A DNA stretch of 64,000 nt from Dipteris shenzhenensis (taxonomy: Eukaryota; Polypodiophyta; Polypodiopsida; Gleicheniales). A program made the translations under genes and the position numbers. The notes under the pieces were generated by a model. That model saw only the letters and a list, made by a program, of their open reading frames with translations, had not been told where the DNA came from and did no database searches. Shown here piece by piece: positions 57,766 through 64,000 of the stretch. Numbering within the stretch: position 1 is the stretch's first letter; the number at the start of each line of letters is the position of its first letter. The stretch lies in assembly GCA_047967505.1 (NCBI GenBank), contig CM106538.1; one strand, given 5' to 3'.

Positions 57766-60170
57766 ATTAGAGATGCATTCTATGTACCAGTAATGGTCCA
57801 AAATCTTCTTCTTATCGGTCAAAATCATAAGAAGCACTGCATGGAAGTTGTTTTCAACCTCTTTTCAACAAATATGGATGCACATTTAGGGAGCTTGAGA
57901 ATCCCATTTCTATAATTGTAAAAGGTGTGTGGATTGGCCATATGTTTAAGCGTTCATCAATAGTCCGAATTCAAGAGAGTCCTTGTAGCTCAGCATTAAA
58001 ACTGATCTGCGTATCTCAATACACTGTGGCATAAGAGGTTCGGACACCTCAAATGCAAAAGTTTAGTATTTTGAAAAAAAAGAAGCATGGTTTCATAGAC
58101 TTCCATAAATTTACTTTCAGAGAGATGTTTGTTATTCCTGTGTGGGAAAGCAGCATAGACCATTATTCTAACATCACAGTCTATTTCAACTACTCTTTAG
58201 ATCATACATTCATACATATGGGGTTATGCTTCCACACAGTCAATCGGAAACCATTATCATCACAACATGCACTCGTGATTATTCTAGGAAGACCCAGATA
58301 TACTTCTTGAAACAAATGTTATTTAAAAATATTTGGCTCTCTAGCTTATGCACATGCCCTTGATGAACTCATAAAAGAATTTAATGTGAAATAAATCAAA
58401 TGTGTCTTCATAGGATATGAAAAAGAATGCAAGGCATACACGTTGTATGATCTAGTAAAACAAATGTCGATTTGCATATCTAGGGACATTGTCAGCTTTA
58501 ATGAGACTTTATCATATTTTGATGAACCTACTACATTCTATGTACATACTCAATCATCAGTTCCAATAATGCAAAATATTTCCTTGCTAGCACTATCAGA
58601 TACTGCACAGTCTACAGTGATAAGTCAAAGCACAAGTAAGAAAAAAAAGCAAAAAGTTGTTGGTACAATAGCTACCACAACAATCCTTCATAGGCTAGAA
58701 AGTTCCACTCCAAATGGAAGAAGGTCTTCTTGTGAAATTTGGAGGCCTTCTTATGGTAGAAAGGAACCACATAGGTGGAATTGTAGGATCGATTTTTTGT
58801 TCATGGAAAATTTTGAAACTTGGTGAACCTACATCTTTCAAAGAAGCAATACAAATATCTAAATGACAATATGCCATGGATGAAGAGTACAATGCTCTCA
58901 TCAAAAATCAAACTTGGATTCTATCTAATCTTTGAGTAGAGAAAAAGGCCATAGGATGCAAGTGGTTTAATACAATCAAGTTAAATGAAAATGATACAAT
59001 GATAGATACAAAGCCATACTTATTGCTAAAGGATAGTTATAGAATATGGTACAAACTATTAGAAAACATGTGGACCACGTGCAAAGATGACGATTAGCAA
59101 GATGGTCATTCCTCTAGCATCATTCTTTTCTTGGCCTACACACTAGATGGATATGAAAAATGCATCAGTGAATGGATTTTTAAATGCAAAAATCTACATG
59201 AGATAGCTAGAAGGATATGTATCAAAGGTTAAGTACAAAAAGTATGCAAATTGGTCAAACCGTTGTATGGATTGGAGTGAGCAACATGGAATGCTAGAAT
59301 CCATAATCACTTTCTCAAATGGTTTTTCAACCATTTGACTCAGATCATTCCTCATATATAAGTAAGACTTCACATGACATTGTCCTTGTTGTAATGATTG
59401 AGTCATCATAGATACAATGGGAGACTTATTTTAGGAGTCATTATATAGCAATTTGACGTGGAAGACATGGAGACCTCCACTATTTCTTGGCTATCACAAG
59501 GCAAGTATACTTCTAAAGTTCTGACAAAGTTCTGCATGAATGACCCTTGGCTACTCCCATGGAATCAAACATCAAGCTTTCAGCTTCAGCTTTGATCATC
59601 AAATATAGAGCTTGAGCAATACAAATAACTTATTGGAAGCTTAACATATTTGGCCATTAGTAGGCCGAACATTTCAAAAGCGGTTGGAGTTATAATTTTG
59701 TACATGCAAAGTCCCTAAAAGGCTCACCAGATGCAACTAGAAAAATTCTCATGTATCTCATCGTACATGGGGTTATGTATTTAGATATGATAGATCCACG
59801 AATTCGGATATTTGTGTCTTACTAAAACAGATTGGGCTAGTAGTGTGGATGAAGATAGAAAGTGTATGAGTGGTTTCTCTTTTAGTCTAGGCTCAATTGC
59901 CTTGACATGAAAAAACAAAGAGCAACCAACAATAACATTATCATCTATTTAAGTAGAATACAGAGGATCCACCAATGTTGCATGTGAAGCAGTATGGTTC
60001 AACAGGTTACTTGAGATTTTATCAAGCTATTCTACTAACTTTATGTCAATAACATGAGCAGTATTCAGTTGGCAAAGAACCCTGTATTTCATGCCTAAGC
60101 CAAGCATATTGAATTGCATTACCACTTCAAGTTCGGATTGATCTTGTTCATGTTCCGACATAAGAACAAG
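57766..60170 (+). pseudogene. Heavily decayed Copia pol
   Basis: Ordered fragments: AFYVPVMVQNLLLIGQ (57780-57830, protease end), LNTLWHKRFGHLKCKSL (about 58015-58065, integrase zinc domain), KIFGSLAYAHALDE and KCVFIGYEKECKAYTLYD (58325-58450, integrase C-terminus), EEYNALIKNQTWILSNL and KKAIGCKWFNTIKLNEND (58880-58995, RT start), MDMKNASVNGFLNA (about 59150-59190), VCKLVKPLYGLE (about 59240-59275), GSLTYLAISRPNISKAVG (59635-59690), TDWASSVDEDRKCMSGFSF (59830-59885) and CEAVWFNRLLEIL (RNase H). The YxDD segment and the integrase core are lost. Many stops and shifts. It is older than the element at 45465. Confidence 0.85.
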
Positions 60171-60668
60171 TTTCTTTATTAAATAGGGCCCCCAACGAGA
60201 ATTTGGGGCCTATTAATTAATTAGTTGTGATGGCTTGCGCGTGCAAATTCTCAATTAACCTAAGGTAGTGACGCAATGTGAATTCGAATAACGTAAGGCG
60301 TGGCGAATTAGAAGCCACACGAGCCATTGGGGTAGCTTCTACTCTCCAGAAGCTTCTGCAGGCTGCTATAAAGAGCAGGCCAGGTTGGGAGCAGCAGTAG
60401 GGAAGGAGGATGAAGAAGATACCAGGACCCAGCGGACCCTCCGTATTAAATGGAAACTTAGAGAGTGGAGAAGATACCAGGACCCTGACAGACCCAAGCA
60501 TGTGGGACTTGCCTTTGACCCCCGGGCCTCCAACTCACCACGCTAAAACTCCATAAACTGGCGTGTGCTCGATCTAGAGCTGCCATAAATCTAATCTTGG
60601 ATTTTGTGCCATTAGAAAATCCAAATTTTGATTTTATAAAGCACCATCGGCTTAACCTAGTGCAATTT

Positions 60669-60690
60669 AAGAGGGAGTGTTGGGGAGGTT
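60669..60690 (+). other. Polypurine tract and LTR start of the decayed Copia
   Basis: AAGAGGGAG directly followed by TGTTGGGGAGG at 60678. It lies about 500 bp after the RNase H end; the extra sequence between (60170-60660, including a repeated AGAAGATACCAGGACCC) may be an insertion. Confidence 0.6.
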
Positions 60691-60752
60691 CATGGGACAA
60701 ACCGTAATCCTAACCCTAAGGGGTGAACTTGAATATATTCTAGTTTGTGCAC

Positions 60753-60754
<2 letters not shown>

Positions 60755-60794
<40 letters not shown>
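60755..60794. repeat. (CT)n microsatellite
   Basis: About 20 perfect CT units inside the probable LTR. Confidence 0.97.
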
Positions 60795-60796
<2 letters not shown>

Positions 60797-61379
60797 CAAG
60801 ACTTCCATTCTCAACCTTAACAAATCCACACAAAAGGATTGAGGTAAAACAATCCTTATCACACTTTGCTTTGAATAAATGGAAGCTCTAGAATCATTTA
60901 TATTTTTCATAAAGGTTTTGAATAGTCTTAAAGAATTAGACATATGCTGATAATTAGAGTCTAAAATTTGAAAATGGATATTGGTTAAGTGGGGGAGACA
61001 ATGTGGAATAAATTAGAAGCAAAAGAGATTAGAAAAGGCATTAATTGAAGTAAGGAGCCATAAGTATAAGTAGGGTCTCCCTTCTATAAAAAAAAACGAA
61101 TCTATGCTAAAGAGTTTGCGTGATTAATATGGAAAATGCAAAATAGGTGATGGAACCTTGAAAGGGAAGCAAGGAGAAGCCGTATAAGTTATACAAGACA
61201 AGATAGAAACGAGAGCCTGAATTAGAGCAAGAAATGCAAGAAATGATGGCAGCCAACAAATTTCTGAGAAGCAAGTAAAGGCTCTATTTTGAAGAATGTG
61301 TTACACAGGGAGGGGCTGCGCCGGCAATTGTGGGTGCAACCAGTAAAGAATAATTTGAGAGACAGACAACGTAGCTGGT
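60795..61379. other. 3' flank of the MAPKKK gene and LTR remnant
   Basis: No coding domain. The part next to 61380 should hold the MAPKKK 3' UTR on the minus strand; no canonical AATAAA was recognised there. Confidence 0.45.
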
Positions 61380-62603
61380 TCAGCCAGCGCCCCGCCCCCT
61401 CCCCCTCAAGAATTCCAGGCATTCGAAATTCACGTCCTGGGCCGTCGTCTTGAGCGCCGGCGCTGCGTCCAGCATGAAGCTCGACAATGGCCTCTGCCTC
61501 CCCTCCGCCTCCCTCCCCTCCTCACCCCTCGGCGATCGCACGGTTATCCACCCCCCCTCCCCTCCTCCTCCATTCCCCAATATGCCTTCCCCCTCCCGTC
61601 GCCCGCTCGCCACCCTCGACCGTTGTAACTGCAGCACTGGCACCGAATTGCCCATCGTCCCCATCTGTGAATCCCAGTCGCTGCTATCCCCTGGAAAATC
61701 CAGAATGCTCGTCGGCGATAACGGTGCCTTCAACCTCGACGATGTCGTATCGCTGCTCGCCTTCCTCTCCACGAACGGATGCTTGAGAAGCTGCGCGCTT
61801 GTCCAACGTGCTTTCGGATCCCTTTGCAAGCACTTTAGCAGGAAATCCTTCCCTTCCGCCGATAGGTAATCTGGCAATGGAGGAAGCTCCTGCGTGCCCC
61901 CGATTTGGAGGAGCGCAGCGAATAGATTGAGGCCTTTGCTCCAAGGCGGGCGCCCGGTGGCCATCTCCACAATGGTGCAACCCAGCGACCAAATATCAGA
62001 TGCAGGTTCTTGCTCCTCCTGCATGATAACCTCTGGCGCCATCCACAGCGGAGTTCCTTTGAGAGAACCCCTCCCCGTCACAATGCCTGCCCTAGGCGTG
62101 CCGGTCGCATTTTGATCCAACCTCTTCGCTGATCCGAAATCTGCAATTTTTACACCCGATGAACCGATCAAGATGTTCTTCCCCTTGATGTCGCAGTGCA
62201 CAATTCCTTCGCTATGGAGGTAATCCAGACCTTCCAAAATGCCGCGGGTATACAGGCGGATGAGCGTCTCATCAAGCTGCCCCCCGAATTTCTTCATGAG
62301 ATCAGACAGACTGCCTCCGGCCATGTACTCCATAAACAAGTTGCGCATCTGGGCGCCCTTCTCCACGGAGTAGTCGCTTCCCAGGCATCGAACGATGCGG
62401 GGCGAATCCAGGCTTTGGAGAATTCTCAATTCGTTCTCCATTGCCCAAAGCTCCGCCTTCGAGCGGTCGGAGCAGGCGATGGATTTCACTGCGATGAGCT
62501 CACCGTTATCCATGTTGATTGCGAGGCTAACCTTGCCGAAAGACCCAGCACCGATGAGGCTACCGCGGACCCAATGGGAGATGGGGGAGCTGGGACAGGC
62601 CAT
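61380..62603 (-). CDS. Mitogen-activated protein kinase kinase kinase (MAPKKK15-21 type)
   Basis: An intact, intronless 407-residue Ser/Thr kinase. The catalytic domain covers residues 12-278: glycine loop IGAGSFGKV (17-25), ATP lysine K40 in AVKS, helix-C Glu58, catalytic loop HCDIKGKN (136-143; D138, N143), DFG at 155-157, GTPLWMAPE (183-191) and DIWSLGCTIVEMATGRPPW (203-221). HCD in place of HRD and the WSLGCTxxEMATGxPPW segment are typical of the plant MEKK-like MAPKKK15-21 clade, which acts above MKK3 in abscisic-acid and stress signalling in angiosperms; the same role here is inference. The C-terminal 120 residues are Ser/Gly/Arg-rich with SPTSILDFPGDSSDW, as in that clade. Start at 62603 gives MACPSSPISHWVRG, the expected short N terminus. 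GC-rich and CpG-rich, unlike everything around it. Probably cytosolic or nuclear. Confidence 0.95.
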   Translation of the reverse strand: MACPSSPISHWVRGSLIGAGSFGKVSLAINMDNGELIAVKSIACSDRSKAELWAMENELRILQSLDSPRIVRCLGSDYSVEKGAQMRNLFMEYMAGGSLSDLMKKFGGQLDETLIRLYTRGILEGLDYLHSEGIVHCDIKGKNILIGSSGVKIADFGSAKRLDQNATGTPRAGIVTGRGSLKGTPLWMAPEVIMQEEQEPASDIWSLGCTIVEMATGRPPWSKGLNLFAALLQIGGTQELPPLPDYLSAEGKDFLLKCLQRDPKARWTSAQLLKHPFVERKASSDTTSSRLKAPLSPTSILDFPGDSSDWDSQMGTMGNSVPVLQLQRSRVASGRREGEGILGNGGGGEGGWITVRSPRGEEGREAEGRQRPLSSFMLDAAPALKTTAQDVNFECLEFLRGRGRGAG

Positions 62604-63060
62604 GGGGGGAAGAGGAGGAGGGGGGGGAGAGGAAGGATCCCTCGCGGCCCTGAGGGGGGGCAGGGATCATGACGAGGGGCAGGGCGGAGGGGGGCGGGGG
62701 GGGGGAGGGCGGGGCGCAGGAGGAAAAGGGGAAGAAGGGGAAAAGGAAGGAGAAGAAGGCCCGGCGGGAGGAGGTTTTAAGGGGTAAAAAACCAGAATAC
62801 CAACACCGAGGTCTCCGCCAAATTTGTCCGACTTGCCGTTGTTGTCCGACTCCCCAAAACCGCTTTCGCGGGGGACACCGCCAAAAACGCCTCCTGATTA
62901 ACTAAACTCCACGCCCGCGTGAATTTTGCCACAGTCGCCGCCGGCCACTCATCTGAGGCCATGCAAGCACATCGGACGGCCACGATGCGCGGTCCTTAGG
63001 CGAGGGCACCTCAAAACCACCGCCGGTTTCGCGTCGGTTAGTTGGGCGGGCCGTCCATCC
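62604..63060 (-). promoter_or_regulatory. CpG-rich leader and promoter region of the MAPKKK
   Basis: Directly upstream of the start codon. On the coding strand 62604-62775 is a C/T-rich leader; the opposite strand has many G runs (GGGGGCGGGG, GGGGGGGGGAGGGCGGGG) that could form G-quadruplexes. A weak TATA-like TTAAAACC lies near 62775 on the minus strand. CpG dinucleotides are frequent to about 63060, then fall off. No ABRE (ACGTGG/T) was noticed. Confidence 0.55.
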
Positions 63061-63560
63061 ATACAGCTTTCCTTTTGTTGTTGTTGGGACGGCGGTTGGT
63101 TAGGACCTCTGGTTTCTTTCCTCATTTCTTCACCCTCGCTTAACCAACCCCCTTCCATCTGCGTGGGATTGACACTACCCCTTCTTATATTTCTTTGAAT
63201 GGAACGTCACACCCCTTTTCTTCCCCTTCCTCCCTCCCACCAAGAACATGCTCCTCACCCCACCTCGCCCTCGTGCACCCTCCTTCACCCCACTACTACT
63301 CTCCATCCACCTCACCCCCCACACATAGCCCTCGTGCACTCCAGGTTCCCCTCCTTGCTCACTCATAATATTTTAACTTCCCCCCTCCGCTACAAGGAGG
63401 AACCTCCCTTTGACATCCCCCTCTATGCTCATCTACCATTCACTTAGCGTCCCATATACTTCAATTTGACTTTCTCACAAGCTACAAGGGGGAATCTACC
63501 TTTGACATCCTAGCCTATATACCCCATCCCCAAATATTATACACACACACGTACATTCAC
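63061..63560. other. Pyrimidine-rich upstream flank
   Basis: C/T-rich on the plus strand with CACCCC and CTCCTTCACCCC repeats, and a short (CA)n at 63541-63550. CGCTACAAGGAGGAACCTCCC and AGCTACAAGGGGGAATCTACC show a weak local duplication. No gene called. Confidence 0.5.
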
Positions 63561-64000
63561 GCAAGCCTAGGCTACAACATTATCAAACAATTAAAAATGA
63601 TAAAGACCTCCTTACTCCTAACTATACCTTTTGAGTGGATTGATGGAATGGAGCATGAAGCCCTAAAGTTAAGTTGCATGCAATATTTTTAGTTCCTACT
63701 TTATCCCAACTACATTTCTTCACTCCTCCCTCATATATATTAAGTGTGCATAACACAACCTCATTGATTAGCAATGTTGTCATTTTCACTTTTCTATACC
63801 CACTACTCTTGAAAGAGGCTCCAAAACCCCTCATTTTAGTATTCACCATTTCATTTGGCCGTTTGTGCTCCAATTGGATTGTGTAGTGTCTTTATATACC
63901 TCCATTGGCACTTATTCCTATAATTTATAACATGACTATAGCCTTTGATGTAGTTGCCTGACCTCACATATATGTGGGAAATAACGAAAGCTTAAATATG
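63561..64000. other. AT-rich terminal stretch, nothing recognised
   Basis: Short frames on both strands (63622-63873 minus, 63674-63886 plus) without domain similarity. Confidence 0.5.

Noticed and set aside
61450-62672. Several open frames on the plus strand opposite the MAPKKK
   Set aside because: Shadow frames caused by high GC content antisense to a clear kinase gene.

Overview
This is a gene-poor, transposon-dominated stretch of a nuclear plant genome. Plant identity is supported by LTR elements primed from initiator tRNA-Met (TGGTATCAGAGC), plant-type BED/DUF659/hATC hAT transposase, plant LINE ORFs and a plant MAPKKK of the 15-21 type. The abundance of old, stop-riddled copies of many superfamilies, the long (TG)n tracts and a Penelope-like relic fit a large-genome land plant such as a gymnosperm, fern or lycophyte; the sequence does not settle which. 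I see one convincing intact host gene: an intronless MAPKKK on the minus strand at 61380-62603, with a CpG-rich leader.

Layout. 0-8.3 kb: a 293-bp tandem duplication, pyrimidine-rich sequence, a LINE reverse-transcriptase relic (+) carrying a 470-bp foldback, and a Copia stub with primer-binding site and gag start. 8.3-25.7 kb: a minus-strand LINE broken by two nested insertions. One is a 3.2-kb LTR element with only a gag (9005-12217). The other is an 8.8-kb hAT-type element (15567-24335) flanked by 8-bp direct repeats TATTGGCC. The LINE ORF1 zinc-knuckle frame continues in register across the hAT site, which confirms the insertion. 26.2-31.7 kb: Copia gag debris, an LTR start and large GA/TG microsatellites. 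33-38.4 kb: duplicated AT-rich repeat blocks with conserved hairpins and CA tracts. 38.4-42 kb: a Penelope-like reverse-transcriptase relic between 540-bp direct repeats. 45465-51027: a complete but inactivated Copia element with both LTRs, PBS, gag, protease, integrase, RT, RNase H and PPT. 54-61 kb: two further Copia relics. 61.4-63 kb: the MAPKKK and its upstream region.

The most interesting object is the hAT-type element. Besides a BED-DUF659-hATC transposase on the plus strand it holds two minus-strand genes: a protein with a proline/histidine-rich linker joined to a divergent protein kinase, and a small proline-rich/coiled-coil protein. It also has tandem subterminal repeats inside both ends, a shared palindrome TATTCGTACGAATA and a central 10-bp-period array. 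All three genes are now decayed. Whether the accessory genes are native cargo of the transposon or came with a further nested insertion is the main open question.

Regions not listed contain only AT-rich sequence in which I see nothing assignable.
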